A stretch of 64,000 nt of DNA from Petrolisthes cinctipes (GCA_033782935.1 JAWQEG010001436.1:144001-208000), one strand, 5' to 3'. Positions 1 through 10,689 are shown, numbered from the stretch's first letter. The notes: generated by a model from the sequence alone, not told the origin. A program made the numbers and translations.

Positions 1-1100
1 AATGGAGAGGTGGAGGGGCAGAAGAGAGTTGTATATGGAGAAAAAGAGAGTGGTGAGTGAGAGTAAGAGAAGAGTAGATGAGGAATTTGGAAGGAATTTA
101 AGTGAGATGTGGAGAGAGTGCAAGAAAATGTTCTGGAAGGAGGTTAAGAAAGCGAGGAAAGGGGATAAAGGAGGTAGTACGGTTGTGAAAGACAAGAATG
201 GGCAGGTGATTGTGGAGAAGCGTGGTAGAGTTGAGAGGTGGAGAGAGCACTTTGATGAACTGCTGAATGAAGGAAGTGGAATGCCGGCAAACATAGTTGG
301 ATGGGGTATGAGAGAGAGAAGAGAGATAATGGAGGAGGAGGTGGAGATCAGAAGGGTAGGAGTGAGTGAGGCCCTGAAGGGAGTAAAGATGAGTAAAGCA
401 TCAGGAATAGATGGAGTGTGTGGTGAGATGCTGAAGTGTGGTGGTGAGATAGTGGTTGAGTGGGTGTGGAAAATGTGTGGACTAGCATGGGAGAAGGGAA
501 GTGTGCCTGAAGATTGGAAATCAGGAGTTATAGTGCCTCTGTATAAGGGTAAAGGGGAGAGAGGAGTGTGCGGTAATCACAGAAGGATATGATTCCTTAA
601 TGTAGTAGGGAAGGTATACTGTAGGGTAGTGATCGAGAGAGTGAGAACAGAGAGGTGGGTGGGTGAGGAGCAGGGTGGGTTTAGGAAGGGTAGAGGGTGT
701 GTAGACCAGATTTTTTCCTTGAGGTGTGTTGTGGAGAAGTATCTGGAGAAGGGACAAAAGTTGTGTTGCATTTATGGATTTGGAGAAGGCTTATGACAAA
801 GTAGATAGAGAAGGTCTGTGGAAAGTACTGAGAATATATGGAGTGGTTGGAAAGTTGCTGGAGGCAGTGAAGAGCTTGTATGAGGGCGCAAGAACGGCAG
901 TCAGGGTGGAGAGTGAGCAGAGAGAGTTCTTTAACTTGAACGTTGGGTTGAAGCAAGGTTGTGTCATGTCCCTATGGTTGTTCAATGTATACATGGATGG
1001 AGTTATGAAGGAAATACAGGGAAGAGCAGTGGGTGTTGGTGTACCTCTGATAAGGGAGGGGAGTGAGTGGAAGTTGCCTGTGTGGCTGTTTGCTGATGAT
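1..1100 (+). pseudogene. RTE-like LINE fragment A: reverse transcriptase up to the FADD box
   Basis: This is part of a non-LTR retrotransposon ORF2, already inside the endonuclease-RT linker at the window start. The first 590 bases read as a charged linker followed by RT motifs (SGIDGVCGEMLKCGGE, PEDWKSGVIVPLYKGKG). A stop at about 590 and a frame change near 770 break it. It then continues with MDLEKAYDKVDREGLW, GLKQGCVMS and ends exactly on the catalytic FADD box (1089-1100). The following bases belong to an inverted repeat, so the RT C-terminus and tail are missing. Endonuclease and C-terminal features of related copies in this window point to an RTE-like clade (related proteins are often labelled craniofacial development protein 2-like); the clade call is inference. 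Confidence 0.85.
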
Positions 1101-2033
1101 CTTTCCCGTCATCCATACAATCCTCGACCCATGTCCATCCACTCCCTTCAACACCAACCCATCCTCCCCCTACCCTCCCTTCTTACCAACCCATCCTCCA
1201 CCTACCCCAACCATCCCTCCTTACCAACCTATCCTCCTCCTACTTTGTATACTCCCACCATCCCCCTGTGAGTTCCCTATCCTCCCTTCTTACCAACCCA
1301 TCCTCCTCCTACCCCCCATATCCATTCACCTTGTCCTCCCTCTACCCCTACACACACTCTCTCTCTCTCTCAGTGAGTGTGTGACTGTCTGACTGACTCG
1401 AGTCACTGCCTACCCGTGCAATTTGTGAGTTCACAATTATTATTATTCACTTTAATTAATTATGTATCTTATTCGATGTATTGTCATAATTTTACTAGGA
1501 AATATCGAAGTAATAACACTTCCCTTATAATACAGTGAAACACATAGTATAAGCATTAATTATTTAGACATTTTTTAAACGCAGTACGAGAGTTTGGGCT
1601 GGTCCAACTGGGCCGGCAGGCATCGCCATTGTTCGCTGTTTCCTCTCTTTTTAATTATCTTTTTTCCACGATTTGTGATAACTAAATGGATTTACAAGTT
1701 TGTTTTTGCAATAAAAATGTACATTAATGTTGTTAAACTACATAGCAAGCGTTCCCAACGACTAATAAAATAATCACGTAGAGCAAGAAGTAAATAATAT
1801 TAATTAGCGACCAGTGGCAACATTCTTTGCTTCAGCTGACCGACTGTCGACTGCCTGCATTTGACTTATTTGTTACTCGGTTGTATTTCAGACATTCTAG
1901 AGATGTCTATATGCAAGCTAAGATGATATCCATTTGTTCATTAGATAGAAGAGGAATTGTAGACGTAATTCCTATTAATAACTCAATTTCAGGGTAGTTG
2001 GCGCTTGACTGGTTGTAACAGTTAGGGCTACAT
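1101..2033 (-). repeat. Left arm of a 0.93-kb inverted repeat
   Basis: This stretch is the reverse complement of 11609-12540, with mostly scattered mismatches by eye. Its outer edge (1101) is the start of a LINE endonuclease read on the minus strand (the SRIVWMTGK peptide). It then passes through a purine-rich 5' region containing imperfect units around GGTTGGTAAGAAGGGAGG, a CT/GA microsatellite near 1360-1372, and AT-rich sequence ending near the string GACTGGTTGTAACAG. The arms enclose about 9.6 kb including DIRS-1. No gene is seen in it apart from the endonuclease start. Confidence 0.85.
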
Positions 2034-2069
2034 ATAATGTACACAGATTTATTACAAACAGTGCAATAT

Positions 2070-2470
2070 TAGTGCATTTGTCGCGGCTTTCAGCCGCTTA
2101 AATTGTATTTATTGGTTTGTGGAACCAGCACAGCTGGATTGCTATAGAACACACCGCTTCTCCAGCCCAGGCCCCGTATAGGCTTATTCTGGGCTAGAAG
2201 GGTCTATTCCGTGAAGATCATCAGAAGTAAATATAAATTCAAATTTGGCACTGTACTGATATGGGAGCCACCTGGTGGCGGCCTCTAGGGGTAGTGACCC
2301 GCCCTGGACCAGCGGGAGCGACCGCTCGGTCACTCAAATGAGAAGTGAAGGAGAATGTCTGCCGCATCGGGAAGTGGGTGGGACAGTAAAAGCTGTGCTG
2401 GTTCCACAACCAATAATTACAATTTAGCTGCAACAAATGCACTAATATTGGTAAAGTGGAACCAGCACAG
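2070..2470. repeat. DIRS-1 right terminal repeat and internal complementary region
   Basis: 2070-2333 carries the end motif TAGTGCATTTGTCGCGG followed by the ITR (GGAACCAGCACAGCTGGATT, then CACCTGGTGGCGGCC). 2397-2470 repeats the outermost bases of both ITRs back to back, from a GTGCTGGTTCCACAACCAAT stretch to TTGGTAAAGTGGAACCAGC. In DIRS elements such a region templates rolling-circle-like completion of the ends; that role is family knowledge, not shown here. Confidence 0.85.
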
Positions 2471-3047
2471 CTGGATTGCTATGCATGCGATGCGGTCGGT
2501 GGGAGGTGAGGAGGAGGCATTCACCCCCCGTATGAAGAGCGGGAAGAAGCCCCTGGCCCGGAGCAGGAACTTGTATAAAGAGTATTGAGGTAATACTATT
2601 GTAAAAAAGCTTATTTATTATCATTATATATATACACAAATTTTCTGTTATAACCCAGAAAAGTGTTATATTATAAGTATTATAATAATATAATATATAT
2701 ATATATATATTTTTTTTTAACTTCAAGGAGTTTGTCTTTATAGTCAGACTCGAGAGGCGAGGTAGGGGGTCGAGCCCCCCCCCCCCTTTTATTTCATAGT
2801 AGTCCAAACCCAGGCTATGGCCTGAGTATGGGTAATATGTCCCCGAGAGGAGGAAAGAAACACCAACATGACCTAACCATGTGTTTATTGTAACAAATCA
2901 CCATTAATAAATACTCAAAGTTCCATAACAATGTAGTTTTATTACACCAGCACCATATGTACAACATGAATGACATGGGATGAGCGTGAGAATGTACAGA
3001 ATGGAGATGACGTATGGGATGAAAATGATGAACGGGTGATACGGGAG

Positions 3048-5822
3048 CTAACTAGCCCGACCTTTTCCCTTCGGGAGCCCCCTCCCCCTTTTCTGTCTCC
3101 CGCAGGAACCCTTGCCAGGTGCGAGACGTGGGTGTGGTAGGGTGGGAGGAGTCCCCATTGCCACACAGGGGGTGGGGGAGAGCGAGTGGAACAGATACCT
3201 CGTCCTGAAGGAGGAGGTGGATGTCCAGCCCCCCAGATCCCGTACCCGCTCCACCGAGTGAGTCCTGAGAAAGGCGAGGGAGGCGGCCACGCCCCAAATG
3301 CTGTGGGCCTTTGGAGCGTGTCCGGGATCCCCGTTCTCGATCACTTGGCAGAGAAGGCGAGCGATGGACCTGGGAAAGAGAGGCTTACCATACCTGGAGT
3401 TGTAGAAGAGGTGGTCCGGGGAAGCCTCCCTTGTAGCCTCCACATAAGCTGTGAAGGCGTGGACTGGACAGAGTGGGTGGAAACTTCCATCCCTCAGGAA
3501 GGAGGGTACTGCGAGGGGGCCAATCCTGTCGTCAGCCTGCTCGTTCTTAGCTAAGAAAGTAGGAGAGGGGGAGACAGTCAAAGAGGTAAGGTTAGGACTT
3601 ACAGAGGAGAAGGCTGGATGACGGGTCAGGGCTGCCAATTGAGAGGCCCTGTACTCTGTAGCTAAGGCGAGCAGGAAGAGAGACTTCTGGAGGAGGTGGC
3701 ACACTTTCAGAGGAACCCCCTCGAAGGTCAGGTAAGTAAGGACGCGGTGAAGGGACCAGGAAGGAGTCTGGGCCCGGTGAGGTGCCGTCCCCGCCCGAAT
3801 CCCCATCCTCAGCAGAGAGAGGGGCCTCTCTGAAACTTTAATATTAAAACCTAGGAGGAGGGGATCAGACAGGGCTGCGTGATGCGCAAGCACCGTCGCC
3901 GGGGCCCTGTTGGTGGAATTGGCGAGCCAAGTGAGGAATTCCAGGACCGTGTCCTCCGAGATGACCATGGAGGGATGTCGTTGTAAGAAGTCCTGGAACC
4001 TCTTCCAGCATGATTCGTACTGCCGCATCGAGGACTGGGGATGAGCCCTCAGCATCTTGCCCACTGTTTCCTGAGTGAAGCGTTCGCTGAGGACTCCTCG
4101 TAGAAACTCCAAGTGTGTAGTTTTAGTGACGCTTGGAGTGGTGCGGACAGAGTGCTGGAGAGGCACGCCGATCCCAACTGAAGAGGATGAGGGCACCACC
4201 GGGACAGTTCTCCGAACCACGGCTGCGCTGGCCAGAGGGGTGCTATGAGGAGTACCCTCCCTCTGAATGCGCGCAGCTTGAGGATCGCCTGGAAGAGGAC
4301 TGACGTTGCTGGTGGGGGTTAAGAGATAGAGATAACCCCACCTGTTCCAATCCTCCGTGAAGGCGTCCGTGCCTTCCGCCTCTGTCCTGTTGGAGAAGGA
4401 CAGGAACAGAGGAAGTTGGGCCGTGGTTGGGGAGGCGAATAGGTCCACCTCCGGTGTCCCATAGCGAAGGCAGAGTGACTCGAACACAGGGGGACGCAGT
4501 TGCCACTCGACTGACGTCCCTCTGAATCTGGATAGTGCGTCCGCCCAATCGTTCTCCCACCCTGGTACATAGCGGGCCGAGAGGTGAATCGCCCTCTTGG
4601 CCGCTATCGAGAAAATCTGTTCCGACAGGGACAGGAGAACCTCCGACCGTGAAGTGCCCTGTCTCTGCAGGCACTGCACGGTTGCTACATTGTCCATATC
4701 GAAGCGGACGCCTATCCTGGAAAACTAGGGGTGTCTGTTGAGCCACTCCCTTGCTACCATCAACTCCCGAGCGTTGATGTGTAGTAGCCTCTCCTCTTCC
4801 TTCCATCTCCTTCACAGTTGATGTCCAAGGCAAGATTGGTATCCCCAGCCTACGTCCGATGCGTCTGTCACCACCGTGATCCCCTGGGGAGGTAATACCC
4901 AGGGAACTCGCTGACGCAGGGCACCGGGACGCAGCCAGGGGCGAAGGAGACGGTGCAGTGTCTGGGAAACTGGCCTGGGAAGGTCCCTGTGTGCGGGGGA
5001 TATGTGGAGGTTTGCCTCCCGTGTGAGTCTCCTGTGCTTCAGTCGTCCCAGGGGCATTGCGTGGGCCGCGAAGTTCAGAGACCCGAGCAATGACTCCCAC
5101 TGGCGGCGAGAGAAAGTACGGGAAAAGTAAGCCTGGCGGACGTGGCGGAGGGTCCGGCGGGCGTTGTCTGGAGTGAGCGAGAGGGTGGCCGAAACTGAGT
5201 CCCACTCTATTCCCAGCCACGATAGTCTGCGCGTAGGGGTGAGAGAGGACTTGGGGACGTTGAGCAAGAACCCCATTTCCTCTAGCACCCCCCTTGCTAT
5301 CTTGACGTTGTTTGCTACCTGCTTCCTGGAGGGGGCGTGTAGCAACCAATCGTCTAGGTACATTAGGGTGCAGACACCTGCCTCCACCTGGTGGGATGCC
5401 ACCACCCTCACGAGCTTGGTAAAGACCCAAGGAGCTAGCGAGAGATCGAAAGGGAGCCTGGTAAACTGAAACATCTCGGTCTCCACCTGGAATGCCAGAA
5501 ATCGGCGAAACCGGGGGTGGATCGGAACGTGCCAGTCCGCATCCTGGAGGTCCAGGGATGCTAACCAGTCCCCCTTTCGGAGAACTGTGCAGACCTGAGC
5601 AACCGAAACCATCTTGAAGTGTAAGGGTTTCAAGAATTTGTTTAGGCTGCTCAGGTCCATCACCAGTCTCGTTTTCCCCGGATCCTTTTTGGGGACCGTG
5701 AATAACCGAGATAGAAAAACCCTCCCTGTCACCTGCTCCACTACCTTTTTTTCCCGCATTTCTCTCACGTGAGGGATGACCGAAGGTGACACCTTGGAGG
5801 AGGCAGGCGGGAGACGTAGCGG
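3048..5822 (-). pseudogene. DIRS-1 pol: reverse transcriptase, RNase H, tyrosine recombinase
   Basis: The coding run starts after a predicted intron (acceptor at 5824-5823). RT motifs include VPKKDPGKTRLVMDLSSLN, SLDLQDADWH and the active site YLDDWLL (about residue 145 counting from 5792). RNase H follows with TDASDVGWGY, HINARELMVA and DMDNVATVQ. The tyrosine recombinase has its first arginine box in EYRASQLAAL. The second box reads HSIWGVAASLAF, a tryptophan replacing the catalytic arginine, and the nucleophile is probably in FRTRYLF. In-frame stops occur at 4814-4812 (TGA) and about 4731 (CAG to TAG). A one-base insertion near 4310 switches from the RNase H frame into the recombinase frame, making the two look fused. 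No methyltransferase domain is seen. Confidence 0.88.
4243..5822 (-). other. Long open frame overlapping DIRS-1 RT/RNase H
   Basis: A second reading frame stays open for about 1.58 kb on the same strand as pol, from the 5823 splice acceptor to 4243. It has no in-frame ATG, GTG or TTG before 5430, so it would have to be entered by splicing from gag or by recoding. Gag exon 4 ends in phase 1 and joins this frame exactly. The frame reaches the point where a one-base insertion hands the downstream recombinase to the pol frame, so in an unmutated parent it would lead straight into the recombinase. DIRS1 elements are known for overlapping RT and recombinase ORFs. GC-rich codon use is a partial alternative explanation for the openness. 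Confidence 0.55.
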
Positions 5823-6004
5823 CTGTAACGGAAAGTGACAGGTGTCAGTTTGGTGACAGGATAATCCCAGCCGGGACCCGAGGGACCCGGGGGGGGGGGG
5901 GAATGAGGGAGAGAGTTTGACAGTAACGGGACACGTAGGTGGGGAGAGGTTATGTCATATGTCAGAAAAGTCAAACAGGAAGGATGAGAAGAACAGTTAC
6001 TCAC
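5823..6004 (-). other. Predicted intron 4 of DIRS-1 (182 bp)
   Basis: The donor CCAG|GTGAGT and acceptor CCGTTACAG|CCG match those of DIRS-2 (27479-27661). The pol frame crosses it in phase 0 and the gag frame in phase 1. Unspliced RNA would end Gag two codons inside it (GGT GAG TAA). Confidence 0.6.
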
Positions 6005-6010
6005 CTGGAC

Positions 6011-6259
6011 TTAAATCCAGGGCCAAGTCAGGCCCTGCCGTATTACTCTTGCTGCCCAACTGTGGGCAGGCCAGGCTGCTGACCAACCCGTGAGGCATCC
6101 CCAGAAAGGGCCCTCAAGTGGAGCGGTCTTTCTGGGAGGGGTGGGAGGAGGAGGGCTTAGGTTTGGAGTAGGGCTTGGCGCCCTGACTTCTCCCACAAAA
6201 GGGCTGCTGACCCCACTGGTGGAACCTGGGGGGCTGCTGTGGAGGAGTGGGGTAGGCAT
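6011..6259 (-). pseudogene. DIRS-1 pol leader overlapping gag
   Basis: The pol frame starts at an ATG (6259-6257, MPTPLLHSSPPG), overlaps gag exon 4 in another frame, and is closed by a TAA at 6013-6011 close to the intron 4 donor. In DIRS-2 the same frame is open to the donor and joins RT in phase 0. The TAA is therefore probably a secondary mutation. Confidence 0.6.
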
Positions 6260-6333
6260 TCCTGGGCTGTCTCATGGGCTGGGAGGGCCTGCGAGGCTGG
6301 AAGGCAGGTCTGGCTGGCTGTGGGGCACGCGGC

Positions 6334-6505
6334 CTAAGGACAAACAGAATGGTTAGGAGGAGACCAAGAATCCTGGGGGATTCTCGGGGAAAAAACGGGG
6401 AGAGGGGGGAAATTGGGACTAACTTCCCACCCGTCTCGCCTCCCCTGTCTCAAAATAACACTGTAACCAACACTATTCCCACCGAGTAAACAGAACGGAA
6501 CTTAC
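6334..6505 (-). other. Predicted intron 3 of DIRS-1 (172 bp)
   Basis: The donor TCCAA|GTAAGT and acceptor TTTGTCCTTAG|GCCGCG join KPSTSK in phase to PRAPQPARP. DIRS-2 has the same exon junction with a 106-bp intron (27044-27149) and a weaker donor GTAATT. Confidence 0.7.
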
Positions 6506-6766
6506 TTGGAGGTGGAAGGTTTCGGCAGGTTAATCACTGCTGGGAGGGATGAGAAGACCGAGTCAGTCGCTGCCTGATCAAATAACGCAGGGGAAAGTGG
6601 AGAAGCACGAACCACGCCCTGCTGCACCATCTCAGGGGCGGATTTGGCGGCCGCTTGGCGGGCCGCCAGTCTGATCTCGGCGAACGTCCTCGCCGCCTCC
6701 TGCAGGTGATGAGTGGCCATGGCCCCGATGCCCTCCGCCGCGGTGGACATGGACATGAACGCATTG

Positions 6767-6886
6767 CTGTGGGGGAGAAACAGATAACCCGAGGGAACCC
6801 AATGTTAGAGACTCGAGGAGGTTATCTAAGGACCCGCGTACCCCGTACCCGTCAAAATAAACACAAAAACGAATAACGGTACTTAC
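6767..6886 (-). other. Predicted intron 2 of DIRS-1 (120 bp)
   Basis: The donor CTCTC|GTAAGTACC and acceptor TTTCTCCCCCACAG|CAATG join GLELS to NAFMSMSTAAEG in phase 2. The corresponding part is deleted in DIRS-2, so there is no second copy to compare. Confidence 0.65.
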
Positions 6887-8582
6887 GAGAGTTCCAGGCC
6901 TGACAGCTCATGGAAGGTGGAAGTGAGGGACTTGAGGCAGTCCCGAAGGAGGGAGATAGCCGCACCGGTGGAGATGATATGGGACAACTCCAACCGGGCG
7001 GCTGTCTCTGCCTGCCTCAGCTTCCCGTCGGGCTCCTTGAGCTGGAAGGGGACCGGCGGCTCCTTCTCCGTCCTCCACAGACACTCCCTCAAACCCGTAG
7101 GGGCACGGGAAGGGGGGAGAATGACTGGGAAGGACGGAGGAGGTGATTTCTTGAAAGTGGTGGGCTTCTGGCGGTCCAGGGACTTAAGGAGGACTGGAAG
7201 GTCCAGGTCCCCATTGCCCTTATCCCCTGGAAAGTATGTGTCCGAGGACAGGAAGATTGCCGTGTTTTCAGAGGAGCGGTCAATATTCCAGGCCTGGGAC
7301 AGATCAAGATTACTATTCTCCACCAAGAAGCCCATCGCATCCAAGGTAGCCGCCGTGGAGACCTTAGACGAAGCGGGTCCTGGAGCAGAGATCGGGCGGA
7401 CCTTGTAGAAGGGGATAGTGTCCCCTGACGCGTCAGCTCCTTACTTCACCAGGACGTTGTCTCTTCTCACCCACACCTCTGGTTGAGTAGTGTCCGGAGA
7501 CCACGCAACCAGTCTGCCCTCCTCTGAAGTGTGAGTCCAGGATGGAGGAAGGAAGGCCCAAGAGTAGGGAAGATAACAGTCCTCCCTAGCCGGGGGGGAA
7601 GGAGAAGGAGGAGAGGAGGTAGCCAGCTCCTCTGCTAGGGCACCGGTCGTGGACTCGAGGCCCGGAGAGATTGGAGGTACGGGAACGCTTCCAAACTCCC
7701 CGGGGCACAACGGGACGGAGCAGGGAGGGGAAGAGGAAGAGCGGTTCCGGGAACGGGTACCGCCGCTGCTACCAAAGGTAGGGAGGAGGACCCGGGAGGG
7801 AGGATGAAGTCCGGAAGGACAGTAGGAAGGATATTGCGTAGGATACGCGCCATCTTCCTTGACGAAGGGCTCGTACCCGCCCGCTTACCTTTGCGGGGCT
7901 TGCGAACGGGAGAGGGCGAGCTCTCTGACGAGGACGAGGAGGAGGAGGAAGAGGTAGACGTAGACGAAGACGAAGAGGAAGGAGAATGACGGCGAGTCCG
8001 GGTCTTCTTGGCATGGCGGGAACTTTTAGCTGACTGCTTGCGCCCCTGCGAGTGGCCCGAGGAGTCAGCCCTTGGGGGCGACGAAGCAGCATGTTCCCCG
8101 CTGGGCCCTTGTACCGGTGAGGTAGTTTGGGTGGCCAGCGCGACGGACTCGCTCGCTTCCCAGGGCGGGAAGCCCCGGAAAGGAGTTGGAGATCCGTCTA
8201 GGGAAGGCGACGTAGCCTCTCGGGGTGCTAGAGGCTCGATCCCTTGAGACTCCGAGAGGCACGTCGAAGGGTACCGGGTTCTGGAAAGGCCCAGATCGGC
8301 CTTCAAAACAGGATCCGCCCACGTTAAGGAGGACCTGTCTCGCTTGTGTGCCATTCTCCTAGCCCTCGTCCACGCGGTGCGAAGAGAGGCAAGGGCAGGA
8401 AGCTTAGGGCGAGCAGCGGCGGGGGTCTCACGACACAACTCAGCCCAGGGGCGGCACACACTACACCCTAAAGGGTCGTAGCCCTTGGGCGTGAAGCAAA
8501 GCGCATGGGGAGAGCAATGCAAGTGCCCGTCAGGTGACACCCGCACAGTACACCCCGTAAAGGCACATAAAGCACGAGTAGA

Positions 8583-9309
8583 CTGCTGGAGAAAAAACAC
8601 ACAGGGGTTAACACGTGAATCCACGTGTACACGGAAAACACATGTGAAAGAACACACAATGGAAACACACAGACTCGGGCAGCGGGGGGCCCAGCCCCCT
8701 GCCCCTGGGGAAAAACCCCAATAAAACCCCCACACGCACAACCCGGGGAAAAAACCACGCAAACCAACCCCCCACGGACCGAAACACTGGTCCGCAGCCC
8801 CCATCAGGAGGGGCACAGTCAGCCTGAGGGGCACACCCCAGGGAAAAGCACACACACTGGGGAGAAAAAACTCCAAAAACACTGAAGGGCAGGAGCAAAG
8901 ACAACGCACAATCCTTGCAGCCTGTAACACTAAAAACACTCGGGGAAGAAGCACTAGGGGGCCCAGCAGGGGCCCCACGAGGAGCACCACGTGGGCAGGC
9001 AAGGGCCCTAAGTGGGGAAGAACACTCACGCAGAAGGCTACACAGCCCCGAAAAACCCAACCGTAGTGAACTAGTGGCAGAGCGGAGGGGAAAGGGAAGG
9101 CAGGAAGGGGGAGAAAACCCAAAAAGGGGCCCCAAAACTTAGTCCTAGGGAAGGAGGGGAAAACAGACCCCAGCCCGAGGGAAAAGAAAGAAAAACTGCC
9201 CCCACAATAAAACCCCGACGCACACAACACACACACACATCTGCAAAGCAGGCAAGCCACTAGACACAACACAGAAGAAACACTAGCAGGAACACGGGCA
9301 ACACATTAC
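8583..9309 (-). other. Predicted intron 1 of DIRS-1, directly after the ATG (727 bp)
   Basis: The sequence ATG|GTAATG opens the intron and TTTTTTCTCCAGCAG|TCTACT closes it, giving M-STRALCAFTGC. DIRS-2 has the same arrangement (ATG|GTATTG to CTCCCGCAG|TCTACT). The intron interior diverges much more than the exon and encodes only low-complexity shadows. Confidence 0.65.
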
Positions 9310-9588
9310 CATAGCGAAGCGGCGAGGAGCGTAGATGTTGACCAGTACGTGTTCCGCGAAAAAGAGACCGAGCGGTCGCTCCCGCTGGTCCAGGGCGGGT
9401 CACTACCTCTACAGGCCGCCACCAGGTGGCTCCCATATCAGTACAGCGCCAGATTTGAATTTATATTTACTTCTGATGATCTTCACGGAATAGACCCTTC
9501 TAGCCAGAATAAGCCTATATAAGGGGCCTGGGCTGGAGAAGGGGTGTGTTCTATAGCAGTCCAGCTGTGCTGGTTCCACTTTACCAAT

Positions 9589-9975
9589 AAACACACATAA
9601 CACCAGTGAAAAATGAGGGAATACTGTACTGTACAAACTATTCTGTGTCTTGGAAATACAATGTTTGTCGTATCTGTGTTGTGATGCAGAGCGCTTGCCA
9701 ACCAGTTCCAACTAAAGGATTGCCTAGCAGATGGAATACTCAGTGAAATAGCCTCATTCTTCATGATATTTCTAACTACTCTGTGTCTTTGAATATCTAA
9801 TGGGCTGTATGCAGGAATATCCATGGTATTGAAAATGGTGTGGTACCAGTACCACTCCATAGACACACTACAGAGCCATGAAACCGGTACCATGCTAATT
9901 GCCAACACTATGAATATTCTTGTGTATGGCCCCATGTTAAATAATGCTTATTGTTGTATGTGTGTCATATTGTAG
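9589..9975. other. Intronic sequence between DIRS-1 and exon 1
   Basis: This begins with the second half of the short repeat split by DIRS-1 (ACACACATAACACCAGTG, also near 33450 and 46315). The rest is unremarkable AT-rich DNA ending in the exon 1 acceptor. No other feature is seen. Confidence 0.5.
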
Positions 9976-10088
9976 AGCGTTTCCCAGCCACTGCCTCCCG
10001 TGCCCTACTGCAGGCTTACCAGGACTCTATCAGCAGCTTCATGGATCCCAACGTCAACAACAGAGAAGTGTGGGATGACATAAGACAA
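9976..10088 (+). CDS. Host gene exon 1: first half of Myb/SANT-like domain 1
   Basis: The acceptor ATATTGTAG|AGCG gives an incoming phase-1 junction. The exon reads RFPATASRALLQAYQDSISS, then FMDPNVNNREVWDDIRQ, and the donor CAA|GTAATG is in phase 0. Spliced to exon 2 it gives VWDDIRQ-RLESAGHRYSTVK, the classic centre of a trihelix (Myb_DNA-bind_4-like) domain: a VW..I core, then L...GH and a K-rich third helix. The first-helix tryptophan is replaced by RF. It would act as nuclear DNA-binding protein. Domain assignment rests on pattern recognition; gene identity is unknown and the 5' end lies outside the window. Confidence 0.72.
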
Positions 10089-10092
10089 GTAA

Positions 10093-10200
10093 TGTGATAA
10101 TATTGTAGACCCTGAATACAATAGACCCTTGATATACAATGAATAGCTACTTGTATCCACCACTTTATTATATACTCAGTCCCTAATTGAAGAACACTAA
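10093..10200. repeat. MITE-like repeat (ACCCTCGATATAC family), copy next to exon 1
   Basis: Motifs TAGACCCTTGATATAC and ACTCAGTCCCTAATTGAAGA are shared with 19003-19141, 46610-46720 and 62216-62480. The last copy shows both terminal inverted repeats (AGGCCCTTGATATA and ACCGAGGGTCT). This copy is incomplete. Confidence 0.6.
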
Positions 10201-10680
10201 GGCTCGTACCAAGAGTCGCAAAGGTCGAGGGTTCCCGGGAAGGTAACACTGTACCAAGAGTAAGTATCATTACTGGAACGAAGGTCTGTAGGAAAGTCGA
10301 AGTAAAGGTACGGGTATACCCGCGTCTTCCCGCTGACCTTCGTCGATTTTTTCCAAAATTATCCAAAACTACTGTGAGAAAATAGATGTGATGAACTGAA
10401 AGCAACATCAGATAATATTTGAAAAGTTGTAAAGTAATTACTTTTGTTTCAGGGAATATGTATGAGTTATTTATAACACTTACAAATTCCTCCATGAATT
10501 TGCAGTAATCTCGGGAAGGAAGTTTTGCTTGTCATTGAATGATCGCCATCTGCCAGTTTTCAGAGTCATATTTTCAGTTAATAGGTAGGATATACTGTAT
10601 TTCTCATGATAATACAAATTTTCTAGAGTGAGCTCGTCACCCAAGACTATTAAAGGTGAAATAGAGGAGTTGAGATGAGT
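10201..10680. other. Intronic DNA without recognised features
   Basis: Nothing gene-like is supported here. A weak inverted segment around GGGAAGGTAACACTG / ACCTTCGTCGATT was noticed but not developed. Confidence 0.4.
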
Positions 10681-10689
10681 ATAAAAGTT

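Larger units (their letters stand above)
5999..9312 (-). pseudogene. DIRS-1 gag, five predicted exons
   Basis: Predicted structure: ATG alone (9312-9310); a long exon 8582-6887; an exon 6766-6506; an exon 6333-6005; then either a stop inside intron 4 or splicing onward. The long exon opens with STRALCAFTGC, a cysteine/histidine cluster that may bind zinc (C..C....H.C...C....C..C). It continues with a serine/arginine-rich basic stretch (SSSSSSTSTSSSS) and a helical region (KLRQAETAARLELSHIIST). The last exon is proline/glutamine-rich (PTPPQQPPRFH). Damage: a frameshift near 7.7 kb, TAA at 7443-7441, and TGA at 6116-6114 where DIRS-2 has TCA. Gag would package the element RNA; the function comes from the family, not from detectable homology here. 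Confidence 0.7.
2070..9588 (-). mobile_element. DIRS-1: DIRS1-like tyrosine-recombinase retrotransposon, near full length
   Basis: This 7.5-kb element on the minus strand has inverted terminal repeats of about 220 bp (2117-2333 against 9366-9577). An internal complementary region at 2397-2470 repeats the end sequences, which is the terminal architecture of DIRS elements. Gag, RT-RNase H and tyrosine recombinase lie inside. It sits in a sequence whose uninterrupted relative occurs at 33434-33480 (GTGCAGTACACACCCATAAC), which locates its ends within a few bases. The ITR contains a TATA-like TTATATAGG (near 9515, minus strand) that could serve as promoter. All ORFs carry stops or frameshifts, so it is dead. 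Confidence 0.92.

Noticed and set aside
7635..9272. A 545-codon ORF with a hydrophobic, Cys-rich N-terminal half that looks like a membrane protein
   Set aside because: Residues upstream of STRALCAF lie in the predicted ATG-proximal intron and diverge strongly from DIRS-2. Only the part from 8582 onward is treated as gag.
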